This document shows, one piece after another, positions 18,543 through 26,676 of a stretch of DNA of 64,000 nt. Source of the DNA: RGIG3701 sp030530205 (GTDB lineage: Bacteria > Planctomycetota > Planctomycetia > Pirellulales > Thermoguttaceae); the NCBI GenBank assembly GCA_030530205.1, contig JAUMVK010000008.1, positions 51,334-115,333 on the forward strand, read 5' to 3'. Positions within the stretch are counted from its first letter, which is position 1; every line of letters starts with the position of its first letter. Made by a program: the position numbers and the translations under genes. The notes beneath the pieces are model-generated. The model saw only the letters and a list, made by a program, of their open reading frames with translations. It had not been told where the DNA came from and searched no databases.

Positions 18543-18811
18543 CCGAGGAAAAACCACAAAGCCAAAGCAGCAAGGACAAAGACGACGATGACGGAGAGAA
18601 TGGCGATTTTGTCCTCAATCCGGATTTTCCGGTAACTCTCTTTCATGGCTTGCATATTTTCCTGAATTTTGGCGCGGTTCGCTTCAAGACGTTCCTGACG
18701 TCGCGCCTGACGTTCCTCTTTCGTTCCTCTCACCACGTAAAACAGGTACAGAAAGAGGGCCAAAAACAACAAAAACCCCAACACGGTAGGTGGGTAGTAA
18801 AAATAAATCAT
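18539..18811 (-). CDS. Small two-TM membrane protein opposed to phage genes
   Basis: 90 residues: an N-terminal hydrophobic segment (TVLGFLLFLALFLYLFYVV), a charged coiled central helix rich in Arg/Glu (EERQARRQERLEANRAKIQE) and a C-terminal hydrophobic segment (IAILSVIVVFVLAALALWFF). It lies on the opposite strand between the chaperone-like ORF and the tape-measure fragment, and its start codon is 10 bases from the tape-measure ATG. On its own strand GAGGTG lies six bases ahead of the ATG. Its stop is TAG followed immediately by TGA. A holin- or immunity-like role is conceivable; I recognise no family. A similarly placed gene exists at 63176-63556. Confidence 0.55.
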   Translation of the reverse strand: MIYFYYPPTVLGFLLFLALFLYLFYVVRGTKEERQARRQERLEANRAKIQENMQAMKESYRKIRIEDKIAILSVIVVFVLAALALWFFLG

Positions 18812-18821
18812 AGGTCACCTC
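18812..18821. promoter_or_regulatory. Ten-base spacer with ribosome-binding sites on both strands
   Basis: The gap between two divergent ATGs is AGGTCACCTC. Read forward it gives AGGT ahead of the tape-measure ATG; read in reverse it gives GAGGTG ahead of the membrane-protein ATG. The core AGGTCACCT is a palindrome apart from its centre base. Confidence 0.6.
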
Positions 18822-19430
18822 ATGGCTGAAGAACTAATTATTCCGATCAAAGCCGATGACAGTCAGGTTAAAAAAGCTGCCAAAAGTTTGGGTGGGCTGG
18901 AAGGAGCTATCACCTCGCTTTATGGCAAACTCGGCGCAACACGCGAAGGGATGGGGTCTCTCGGAAGCGCAATCTCCGGACTAATGTCCGGTTTGGACCT
19001 TCTCAGGAATGGGATCAATAATCTCATTATAGCCCCACTTTCCAACGCTGTCAATGGGTTCGTGGCTCTTGGCGACCAAATTTCCAAAACTTCCCAGCGC
19101 GTCGGGATCGGCGTGGAAACCCTCGGCGGTCTGAAATTTGCTGCGGAGCAGTGTGGCGCCAATTTCGACATACTGACCGCCGGGATCCAAAAATTCCAGA
19201 ACACGCTCGGCGCGGCGCAGATGGGTGACGCTGCCTCGATCGGAAAGCTCGGCAATGTCGGTCTGAATTTGGATGACCTATCGGGACTCTCCAATGAGGA
19301 CCAGCTCATGAAACTCGCGGATCACATCGCGGCCATCGGCGACAAATCCGAACAAACTCGTGTTGCCATGGAACTTTTCGGCAAAGCTGGCTTTAAACTT
19401 TTGCCTTTTTTCCAGGAGGTGGTCGAGTGA
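18822..19430 (+). pseudogene. Phage tail tape-measure protein, truncated N-terminal fragment
   Basis: 202 residues starting MAEELIIPIKADDSQVKKAA, the standard N-terminus of TP901-type tape-measure proteins, with an amphipathic Gly/Ala/Ser-rich body. Mid-fragment SQRVGIGVETLGGLKFAAEQ and TRVAMELFGKAGFKLLPFF match the conserved block of the family (adjacent to FGKSGxxLLPLL in intact members). The normal protein exceeds 600 residues; this one stops at 19430, where the sequence runs into an intergenic repeat (GCCGGCCCTGCGAAT). It is a remnant of a deleted prophage or domesticated tail locus. The membrane-protein gene and RBS spacer precede it. Confidence 0.7.
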
Positions 19431-19471
19431 ATGCCGGCCCTGCGAATTGACGACTCTGGAAGCGTCATTCC
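19427..19471. repeat. GCCGGCCCT / TGGAAGCGTC intergenic repeat at tape-measure truncation
   Basis: ATGCCGGCCCTGCGAATTGA followed by CGACTCTGGAAGCGTCATTC matches the composite at 36946-36998 (GCCGGCCCTCCGAAT...TTGACGACGCT...AGCGTC). It begins exactly where the tape-measure reading frame ends. Confidence 0.6.
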
Positions 19472-19493
19472 CTTAATTTTGGCAGCCCCCTCC

Positions 19494-19521
19494 TTGAATA
19501 AAATCCGATTCGCGGTATAAT
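19494..19521 (+). promoter_or_regulatory. Sigma-70-type promoter of valS
   Basis: TTGAAT (19494-19499), 16-base spacer, TATAAT (19516-19521). It gives a 5' leader of about 40 bases before the valS ATG. Confidence 0.7.
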
Positions 19522-19569
19522 AATTATGAATTTTTTATTTACATCCTCTTGACGTGACAGGTGCTTGAA

Positions 19570-22500
19570 ATGGCCGAATCCTTTGAACTTCCAAAACAGT
19601 ACGACTTTCAAACCGCGTGGGAACGGTGGTACCCCTACTGGGAAGAGAACAAACTTTTCCATAGTACGCCAAACCCGGACAAAAAACCGTTCACGATCGT
19701 GATTCCGCCGCCGAACGTCACGGGCGCACTGCACATGGGGCACGCCCTGAATGATACTTTGCAGGACATTCTCGTCCGAATGAAACGGATGCAGGGTTTC
19801 GAGGCGCTTTGGATCCCCGGCACCGACCACGCCGGCATCGCCACGCAGGCCATGGTCGAGAAGAAGCTCCGCGAGGAAGAGGGCCTGACCCGTAACGACA
19901 TCGGGCGCGACGCGATGGTCAAGCGCATCTGGGACTGGAAGGATTCCTTCGAGAAACGCATCATCGGCCAGCTCAAAAAACTCTCCGTCAGCTGCGACTG
20001 GGACCGTCTGCGCTTCACGCTCGACCCCGTCTGCGCGCGGGCGGTGCGCAACACGTTCTTCACGTTCTTTGAAAAAGGCCTGATCTACCGCGGCAAGAAA
20101 CTCGTGAACTGGGACGCCGCCCTTCAGACCGCCGTGAGCGATGATGAAATTAATAACGAAACGCAGGCCGGGCATTTCTGGTACCTGAATTACCCCGTCA
20201 TCGACCCGCAGCCGGGCGACCTGGAATACGTGACCGTCGCGACGACCCGTCCGGAAACGATGCTCGGCGATACGTGCGTCGCGTGCCACCCCGAGCCGCG
20301 CAAGCAGCTCGACCTTCTGGAAAAGCAGCTCCGTGACGCTCTGGCCGACGCCAAGGACGCCGAAAAAGACGAACTCGAAGCCAAGCTGGAAGCCCTTCTG
20401 AAGCGCCGCGAGACGCATCTGGAACTCCTCGAAAAACTGGCCGCGATGGCCAAAGCCGGGAAGAAACTCCTGCTTCCGCTCGCCAACCGTGAAATTCCGC
20501 TCGTAGCTGACATTTGGGCGAAACCCGAAATGGGGACCGGCTGCGTGAAGATCACGCCCGCCCACGACCCCAACGACTTTGAAGTGGGCAAACGCACGCG
20601 CGTTCCGTTCATCAACATCATGAAGAAAGACGGAACTCTTGCCGCGGAAGCCAGCGTTTACACGTGGGACGGCAAGAAATTCACCAACATCACGGCCGAC
20701 GCGCCCGAACTGAGCCGCACCGTCCCGGAAAAGTACGTCGGGATGAAAATGCTCGACGCGCGTGACCTGATGGTGGCCGATCTGGAAGCCGCCGGTGTGC
20801 TGGTGAAGATCGAAGAACACGAGCACGAAGTCCCGGTCAGCGACCGTTCCAAAACCATCATCGAGCCGTTCCTGAACGACCAGTGGTTCGTCCGCATGGC
20901 CGATCTGGCCCAGAGCGCGATGGACGCCGTGACGGACGGCCGCGTGAAGATCTTCCCGGAACGCTACGCCAGAACGTACCTCGACTGGCTCTCCGAAAAA
21001 CGCGACTGGCCGATCGGCCGTCAGCTCTGGTGGGGCCACCGCATTCCGATCTGGTACGTTCGCGCGGTGGACGGCTCCGACAAAATGCCCACCGAGGCGG
21101 AACTGGCCGCGGCGTTTGCCGGCCGCTCCGACGTCAAATGGGCCTGGGACGAAGAAGGCAAAGAGTGGTGGATCTGCCTGCGCGAAGGCGAAATGAACGC
21201 CGACGTGATCCCGGGCTACACGCTCGTGCAGGACGACGACGTGCTCGACACGTGGTTCAGCTCCGCGCTTTGGCCGCACTCGACGCTTGGCTGGCCGGAG
21301 CAGTCCGAGGACCTGAAATACTACTACCCGACGAGCGTCCTGATCACGAGCCGCGACATCATCACGCTTTGGGTCGCCCGCATGGTGCTCGCCGGTCTGC
21401 AGAACTGCGGCGACATTCCGTTCCCGAACGTCTTCATCCACCCGAAGATCCTCGACAAATACGGGGAAACGATGAGCAAGTCGAAAGGAAACGGCATCGA
21501 CCCGATCGACGTGATCCAGAAATACGGCGCAGACGCGCTTCGGCTGGGCGTCGCGTGGCTTTCGACCGACTCACAGGACGTGCGTCTTCCGGTCGATTTC
21601 GAGTGCCCATACTGCGGCGAAAAAGTCGAACAGACGAAAGAAAACCGCATTCGTCCGCGTGTGAAATGCCCGAAATGCAAGCAGTTCTTCTCGACCCAGT
21701 GGGCCAAAAAAGAGGAGGACGTCGCCCTGCCGCGCGGTACGGTCATTTCCGAGCGCTTCGAGATGGGCCGCAACTTCTGCAATAAACTCTGGAACGCCTC
21801 GCGCTTCGTGATGATGTACCTGATGGAAGACCTCGATGAAGTTTCCAAACCGGATTACACGCTTCAGCCGATCGCCGATTCGGAACTCTTCATGGAAGAC
21901 CGCTGGATCCTGAGCCGGCTCTGCACGATGGCCAAAATGTTCACCGAGGGGCTGGAACGGTACGATTACGCGACGTGCGTCCGGACGCTCTACGACTTCA
22001 CGTGGGACGAGTTCTGCTCGAACTACATCGAGATCGTGAAGTACCGCCTCCAGACGCCGGAACTCAAGGCGACCGCGAAACGGGTCGTGGCGTACGTGCT
22101 CGACGCGCTGCTGAAGCTCTGGCACCCGGTCATTCCGCTCATCACGGAGGAAGTCTGGCACCTGATGGCGAAAGTGGCCCCGAAGCGCGGGCTGACCGCC
22201 GAGGATCTCGCCCGCGAGCAGCCGGAAAGCATCGTCCGCGCGCCGTGGTTCGTCGATTTTGCGGGACGCATCAATCCGACGATCGAAGAGCAGTTCGTCG
22301 TTTTCCAGGACGTTCTGAAAGCCGTGCGTGAAATTCGCTCGCGCCAGAATGTTCCGGTCAAACAGGACGTTCAATTCGTGGTCAAATGCACCGACGAAGT
22401 GGCCGCGCTGCTGCTCCCGATGAAGCCGTACTTCAGCTCGATGGCTCAGGCGACGCTCGCGGACTGCGGTCCGAACGCCGCGATGCCGGCCCTTTCGTCG

Positions 22501-22755
22501 AACGCGACCGGCGCGAACTGGGAGCTTGGCGTGAATCTGGAGGGCCTGATCGACGTCGAGGCCGAGCTGAAGAAGAACCGCACCCAGCGTGACAAGCTGA
22601 TCGGGTTCATCACCGGCAAAGAGAAGAAACTCTCGAACGAGGCGTTCACCTCGAAAGCCCCGGCCAAAGTCGTGGACGCCGAGCGCGCGTCTCTGGCGGA
22701 CCTGAAAGCCCAGCTCGCGGCAGTCGAAGAAGCGATCGCCCGGTTGGAGAAATAA
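19570..22755 (+). CDS. valS: Valyl-tRNA synthetase
   Basis: 1061 residues, class Ia. The HIGH motif is HMGH (residues 55-58, after PPPNVTGAL) and the KMSKS motif is MSKSK (635-639). The editing domain is recognised by VTVATTRPETMLGDTCVACHP and ITPAHDPNDFEVG, and a C-terminal coiled coil by AELKKNRTQRDKLIGF and beyond. The ATG at 19570 is preceded by AGGTG at six bases; a GTG at 19561 is less suitable. Two insertions stand out: a helical, charged insert of about 55 residues inside the editing domain (about 240-300), and a zinc-ribbon-like Cys4 insert just after KMSKS (C679-x2-C682 and C700-x2-C703). Both look intact and are probably planctomycete-specific. The gene has its own promoter and ends at a bidirectional terminator shared with thrS. 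Confidence 0.97.
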   Translation: MAESFELPKQYDFQTAWERWYPYWEENKLFHSTPNPDKKPFTIVIPPPNVTGALHMGHALNDTLQDILVRMKRMQGFEALWIPGTDHAGIATQAMVEKKLREEEGLTRNDIGRDAMVKRIWDWKDSFEKRIIGQLKKLSVSCDWDRLRFTLDPVCARAVRNTFFTFFEKGLIYRGKKLVNWDAALQTAVSDDEINNETQAGHFWYLNYPVIDPQPGDLEYVTVATTRPETMLGDTCVACHPEPRKQLDLLEKQLRDALADAKDAEKDELEAKLEALLKRRETHLELLEKLAAMAKAGKKLLLPLANREIPLVADIWAKPEMGTGCVKITPAHDPNDFEVGKRTRVPFINIMKKDGTLAAEASVYTWDGKKFTNITADAPELSRTVPEKYVGMKMLDARDLMVADLEAAGVLVKIEEHEHEVPVSDRSKTIIEPFLNDQWFVRMADLAQSAMDAVTDGRVKIFPERYARTYLDWLSEKRDWPIGRQLWWGHRIPIWYVRAVDGSDKMPTEAELAAAFAGRSDVKWAWDEEGKEWWICLREGEMNADVIPGYTLVQDDDVLDTWFSSALWPHSTLGWPEQSEDLKYYYPTSVLITSRDIITLWVARMVLAGLQNCGDIPFPNVFIHPKILDKYGETMSKSKGNGIDPIDVIQKYGADALRLGVAWLSTDSQDVRLPVDFECPYCGEKVEQTKENRIRPRVKCPKCKQFFSTQWAKKEEDVALPRGTVISERFEMGRNFCNKLWNASRFVMMYLMEDLDEVSKPDYTLQPIADSELFMEDRWILSRLCTMAKMFTEGLERYDYATCVRTLYDFTWDEFCSNYIEIVKYRLQTPELKATAKRVVAYVLDALLKLWHPVIPLITEEVWHLMAKVAPKRGLTAEDLAREQPESIVRAPWFVDFAGRINPTIEEQFVVFQDVLKAVREIRSRQNVPVKQDVQFVVKCTDEVAALLLPMKPYFSSMAQATLADCGPNAAMPALSSNATGANWELGVNLEGLIDVEAELKKNRTQRDKLIGFITGKEKKLSNEAFTSKAPAKVVDAERASLADLKAQLAAVEEAIARLEK

Positions 22756-22760
22756 TTAGT

Positions 22761-22812
22761 TAAAACAAAAAAGCGAGGGCCCACGGAAAACTAGGCCCTC
22801 TCTTTTGTTTTA
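22761..22812. terminator. Bidirectional terminator between valS and thrS
   Basis: AAAACAAAA...GAGGGCC, loop, GGCCCTC...TTTTGTTTT: a strong GC stem flanked by A and T tracts, so it can end transcription from both convergent genes. Confidence 0.85.
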
Positions 22813-22816
22813 AATT

Positions 22817-22850
22817 GACCGGCGAGGACGCCGGCCCTCCGAATCTTGAC
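22817..22850. repeat. GACGCCGGCCCTCCGAATCTT repeat, copy
   Basis: GACCGGCGAGGACGCCGGCC then CTCCGAATCTTGAC. The same string is found reversed at 36757-36785 and forward at 36946-36979; the first half is itself palindromic (CCGGCG...CGCCGG). Confidence 0.75.
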
Positions 22851-22858
22851 CATCCTAA

Positions 22859-24760
22859 TTATTTTTCTTTCGTTCTGACTTCCTCAACGGCCATTTTGAG
22901 AAAATCTTCCTGGGTCATGGTCCCTTCTTTCGCTTTGTCTTTCGGCTTTCGGCAGCGAACCGCGACGGTTCCGCTTTCCGTTTCTTTCTCGCCGACGACC
23001 AGCATATACGGCACTTTCGCGAGTTCCGCCTGGCGGATCTTGTAGCCGATTTTCTCGTTGCGGAAATCGGCCTCGGCACGCAGACCAGCCGCTTTCAATG
23101 TTTCGCAGACGCTCTGTGCATAATCATTGTGTTTGTCGGTGACCGGCAGAACACGCACCTGCTCCGGCGCGAGCCAAAGCGGGAAATCACCGGCGTATTT
23201 CTCGATCAGAAGCGCCAGCGTGCGTTCATAACACCCGATCGACGTGCGGTGGATGATGTACGGGTTCTTCTTCGTCCCGTCCACGTCCACGTACTCCATC
23301 CCGAACTTCTCGGCCAACATCTGGTCGATCTGGATCGTGATGAGCGTGTCCTCTTTGCCCCAGACGTTCCGGATCTGAATGTCGAGTTTCGGGCCGTAGA
23401 ACGCCGCCTCGCCGATCCCGACTTTGTAGTTGATCCCCAAATCGTCGAGGATGGTCTTCATCGTGTCCTGCGCTTCGTTCCACTGTTCCGCCGTGCCGAT
23501 GTACTTCGCGCGGTCGTTCGGGTCCCACTGGGAGAACCGGTAGGAAACGTCCTCGTACAGGCCGACGGTCTTCAGCATGAAGATCGCCAGCTCGAGGCAG
23601 CCGCGGAATTCGTCCTCAAGCTGCGATGGCGTGCACATCAGGTGACCTTCCGAAATCGTGAACTGGCGGACGCGGATCAGGCCGTGCATCTCGCCGCTGG
23701 CCTCGTTCCGGAACAGGGTGGACGTTTCGTTGTAGCGCAGAGGCAGATCGCGATACGAACGGGCGCGGTTCAGGTACGCCTGGTACTGGAACGGGCAAGT
23801 CATCGGGCGCAGGGCGAAAACCTCGTCGTCCTTTTCCTCGTCACCGAGGACGAACATTCCGTCCTTGTAGTGGTCCCAGTGGCCGGAAATTTTGTAAAGG
23901 TCGCTCTTGGCCATGAACGGCGTTTTGGTGAGCTGCCAGCCGCGTTTTTGTTCCTCGTCCTCGACGAAACGCTGGAGGAGCTGGATCATGCGCGCCCCCT
24001 TGGGTAACATGATCGGAAGGCCCTGCCCGATGTAATCGACGGTCGTGAAGAGTTCCATCTCACGGCCCAATTTGTTGTGGTCGCGTTTGCGGGCTTCTTC
24101 CTGCTGGGCGAGGTAGGCGTTGAGCTGGTCCTTGGCCGGGAACGAAATGCCGTAAATGCGGTGGAGCATCGTGTTCTGGGCGTTTCCTTCCCAGTAGGCG
24201 CCGGAGGTCTGCGTCAGTTTGACCGCCTTGACCATCCCAGTCGCAAAGAGGTGCGGGCCGGCGCAGAGGTCCACGAATTCACCCTGGCGGTAAAACGAGA
24301 TCTCCTCGCCCTCCGGGATGCGCTCGATGAGCTTGACTTTCCACGGCTCGTCCCGCTCGGTCATCAGGGCGATCGCCTCGGCGCGCGGAAGAGTGAAACG
24401 CTCCTCTTTCGCGTTTTCGTGGACGATTTTCTGCATTTCCTTCTCGATTGCCTTGAGCATTTCCTCGGTGAACCCGGTCGGCGCGTCGAAATCGTAGTAG
24501 AAGCCGGTTTCGATCGCGGGGCCGATCGTCAGTTTGACGTCGGGGTACAGGCGTTTCACGGCCGCAGCCAGAACGTGGGAACTGGTGTGCCAGAAAACCT
24601 TTTTGCCTTCTTCATCCTCGAACGTCAAAGGGGTCACGGTCGCTTCCGCCGTTTCCTCGACGGGAGTCGTGAGATCGACGACTTCACCGTTTACTTTGGC
24701 CGCAATCACGTTTCTTTCCAGCTTGCCGGAATCCTTCAACACTTCATAAGCAGTTTTCAT
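22859..24760 (-). CDS. thrS: Threonyl-tRNA synthetase
   Basis: 633 residues from the ATG at 24760 (MKTAYEVLKDSGKLERNVIA); a longer frame to 24817 reads through the promoter region and is rejected. An N-terminal TGS domain (about 1-60) is followed by the editing domain with HTSSHVLAAAVKRL, then the class II catalytic core: zinc Cys in RPMTCPFQY, motif 2 in LFRNEASGEMHGLIRVRQF, zinc His in SEGHLM and HRTSIG, motif 3 region GCYERTLALLIEKY. The C-terminal anticodon-binding domain contains VRVLPVTDKHNDYA. The length is normal for bacterial ThrRS. It is driven by a near-consensus promoter at 24825-24852 and shares its terminator with valS. The product charges tRNA-Thr in the cytoplasm. Confidence 0.97.
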   Translation of the reverse strand: MKTAYEVLKDSGKLERNVIAAKVNGEVVDLTTPVEETAEATVTPLTFEDEEGKKVFWHTSSHVLAAAVKRLYPDVKLTIGPAIETGFYYDFDAPTGFTEEMLKAIEKEMQKIVHENAKEERFTLPRAEAIALMTERDEPWKVKLIERIPEGEEISFYRQGEFVDLCAGPHLFATGMVKAVKLTQTSGAYWEGNAQNTMLHRIYGISFPAKDQLNAYLAQQEEARKRDHNKLGREMELFTTVDYIGQGLPIMLPKGARMIQLLQRFVEDEEQKRGWQLTKTPFMAKSDLYKISGHWDHYKDGMFVLGDEEKDDEVFALRPMTCPFQYQAYLNRARSYRDLPLRYNETSTLFRNEASGEMHGLIRVRQFTISEGHLMCTPSQLEDEFRGCLELAIFMLKTVGLYEDVSYRFSQWDPNDRAKYIGTAEQWNEAQDTMKTILDDLGINYKVGIGEAAFYGPKLDIQIRNVWGKEDTLITIQIDQMLAEKFGMEYVDVDGTKKNPYIIHRTSIGCYERTLALLIEKYAGDFPLWLAPEQVRVLPVTDKHNDYAQSVCETLKAAGLRAEADFRNEKIGYKIRQAELAKVPYMLVVGEKETESGTVAVRCRKPKDKAKEGTMTQEDFLKMAVEEVRTKEK

Positions 24761-24824
24761 GGTACACACTTTCCTGAAAAAAGGGGGTTTGTTTCGGCGG
24801 ACTACTCTTCCGCTCAAAGCCTAT

Positions 24825-24852
24825 ATTATACTTTTTTTTGTACGTCTGTCAA
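24825..24852 (-). promoter_or_regulatory. Consensus promoter of thrS
   Basis: On the minus strand TTGACA (24852-24847), 16 bases including an A8 tract, TATAAT (24830-24825). Start of transcription would be about 24817, giving a leader of roughly 55 bases. Confidence 0.85.
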
Positions 24853-25005
24853 GAGGATGAAAAGAAAGGGTGATTGATTTAAGGCGTTTTTATTGTAAAA
24901 TTCACGAAAATCCCAAAGTCACCGAAAAACTTTCCCGATAGGTTGAAGAGAAGTGAAAATATAATCCTTTCATCTTCGGTTTTTCGCATTTTTCCAGAAG
25001 TTCCC

Positions 25006-25245
25006 ATGAAACCAGAAAAAAACGACCGTCCCGCTGACCTGGAAAACCGGATCCAGGCGCTTGAAGAGCGTCTCGCCTTTTACGAACACGCGAACGATTC
25101 CATCAGCGAAACCGAATTTGAACTGGAACGGCGCGTCCGAAAACTCGAACAGGCAAACCGTCAGCTCGAAGAAGAGGTCCGCCGTTTGCGTGAGGCTCTG
25201 CGCGACCCGTTCAATCCACAGCAGGAAAAACCTCCGCACTATTGA
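25006..25245 (+). CDS. slyX: SlyX-family coiled-coil protein
   Basis: 79 residues. DLENRIQALEERLAFYEH at the N-terminus, a continuous heptad coil, and the hallmark C-terminal EKPPHY identify the SlyX family. The function of SlyX is not established; it was named from a suppressor-of-lysis (slyD/phiX174) context in E. coli. The ATG at 25006 is chosen because residues encoded upstream (from 24943) are not part of the family. It is followed 43 bases later by the Fe-S protein gene on the same strand. Confidence 0.8.
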   Translation: MKPEKNDRPADLENRIQALEERLAFYEHANDSISETEFELERRVRKLEQANRQLEEEVRRLREALRDPFNPQQEKPPHY

Positions 25246-25288
25246 AAATCTCGAACTTTCGTAACCATAATACCCTAAAATTTCACCA

Positions 25289-26623
25289 ATGTTTACTCAA
25301 GAACAAATTTCCCGCGCGGGTGTCGTGGGAGCCGGCGGCGCCGGGTTTCCTACCCACGTGAAACTTAACGCGAAAGCCGACACAGTGGTCTGCAATGCCG
25401 CTGAATGTGAGCCGCTTCTGCACAAAGACAAAGAGATCCTGCGGCATTTTCCCAGGCAGGTCATCGCCGGGCTGGACGCCGCTCGCGGACTGGTCGGGGC
25501 GGGACGCGTCGTCATTGGGATCAAGCGTAAATACGCCGATCTGATCGATCATCTCACGCCGTTCCTCGCGGAATCCATGGAGATTTGCCCGCTGGACGAC
25601 GTGTACCCGGCCGGCGACGAGTTCATTCTCGTGTACGAAACCCTCGGTCGGGTCATTCCGCCGGGAGGGATCCCGATCCAGGTCGGCGCGGTCGTGATGA
25701 ACGTCGAAACGGCCCTGAACGTCGCGGGAGCCGTGCAGGATGAACCGGTCACGAGCAAATTCCTCACCGTGACGGGCTGCGTGGCCAAGCCGGTTTCGAT
25801 CCGCGTCCCGCTCGGGGTCACGCTCGCGGAATGCATCGAGGCGGCTGGCGGCAGCACGATCGACTCGCCCGCCTGTCTCGTCGGCGGCCCGATGATGGGT
25901 TACCTGGAGAGCAACCCGACGAACGCCCGCGTGACCAAAACCACGGGAGGAATCATTCTTCTGCCACAGGACCACCCACTCGTCGTGAGCATGAGCCGGC
26001 CGTGGACGTCGATCACCCGAATTGCGAAATCGGGCTGCGACCAGTGCAGTCACTGCTCGGAAATGTGCCCGCGAAATCTGCTCGGTCATCCGGTCGAGCC
26101 GCATAAAGCCATGCGAAGCCTGCTCTTCGGCGCGGACGTTCTGGTCCCCGGCACGCAGTTCTGCAGCGGGTGCAACCTCTGCTCACGGTGCTCGTGCCCG
26201 GAGGGTCTGGACCCGCGGAACGTCATGCAGGCGAACCGCCGCAAGTGGGCCGAATCGGGTCAGAAGTGGACCGACCCGACGTTCCACAGAAATCGGGCCG
26301 ACATGCACATGAAGAACCGCCAGACACCGATCCCGCGCCTGGTACGCCGTCTGGGGCTTACGGACTACGATGTTCACGCGGACTGGGACGAGCAGATCTC
26401 GGCGCAGATGATGAATATCACAATGGTCGCCATTCCTCTGCGCCAGCACATCGGCGCGCCTTGCGAGTGCGTGGTCAAACCGGGCCAGACGGTCCAAGCC
26501 GGCGACGTGCTGGGAGTTCCAGCCGTGAAAGACGGTAAACCACAGCTCGGCGCTTCCATTCACGCATCGATCGACGGGACGGTCATTTCGGTAGAAAATG
26601 GCGTGGTTACGATTCAGAAGTAA
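25289..26623 (+). CDS. PduS/RnfC-like Fe-S electron-transfer protein
   Basis: 444 residues. GVVGAGGAGFPTHVKL near the start and AAECEPLLHKDKEI at about 38-51 are the NADH/FMN-binding signature of RnfC/NuoF/PduS proteins. An SLBB-like region follows (about 170-225). Two cysteine clusters are present, CDQCSHCSEMCP (about 250-261) and CSGCNLCSRCSCP (about 292-304), for two [4Fe-4S] centres. A C-terminal biotinyl-like hammerhead (VVKPGQTVQAGDVLGVP, IHASIDGTVISVENG) ends the protein. This domain order matches PduS, which reduces cobalamin in propanediol metabolism; no microcompartment gene or other Rnf subunit lies in this window, so the electron acceptor is open. Cytoplasmic; no signal peptide. 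Confidence 0.75.
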   Translation: MFTQEQISRAGVVGAGGAGFPTHVKLNAKADTVVCNAAECEPLLHKDKEILRHFPRQVIAGLDAARGLVGAGRVVIGIKRKYADLIDHLTPFLAESMEICPLDDVYPAGDEFILVYETLGRVIPPGGIPIQVGAVVMNVETALNVAGAVQDEPVTSKFLTVTGCVAKPVSIRVPLGVTLAECIEAAGGSTIDSPACLVGGPMMGYLESNPTNARVTKTTGGIILLPQDHPLVVSMSRPWTSITRIAKSGCDQCSHCSEMCPRNLLGHPVEPHKAMRSLLFGADVLVPGTQFCSGCNLCSRCSCPEGLDPRNVMQANRRKWAESGQKWTDPTFHRNRADMHMKNRQTPIPRLVRRLGLTDYDVHADWDEQISAQMMNITMVAIPLRQHIGAPCECVVKPGQTVQAGDVLGVPAVKDGKPQLGASIHASIDGTVISVENGVVTIQK

Positions 26624-26632
26624 ATAAAAATA

Positions 26633-26665
26633 CGGGAGTAATGCCTTCGTTACTCCCGATTTTTA
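26633..26665. terminator. Bidirectional terminator after the PduS/RnfC-like gene
   Basis: CGGGAGTAA, loop TGCCTTCG, TTACTCCCG followed by ATTTTT; a perfect nine-base stem between two convergent genes. Confidence 0.85.
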
Positions 26666-26676
26666 ACCTGCGGCAA

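Noticed and set aside
19465..21441. 658-codon minus-strand open frame opposite valS
   Set aside because: Antisense shadow of a certain gene in GC-rich DNA; composition (Arg/His/Val/Phe-rich) has no domain pattern.
24840..24860. Shared CATCCTCTTGAC upstream of both valS and thrS as a common regulatory site
   Set aside because: A 12-base match is expected many times by chance in 64 kb, and in valS it lies downstream of the -10 box while in thrS it includes the -35 box.
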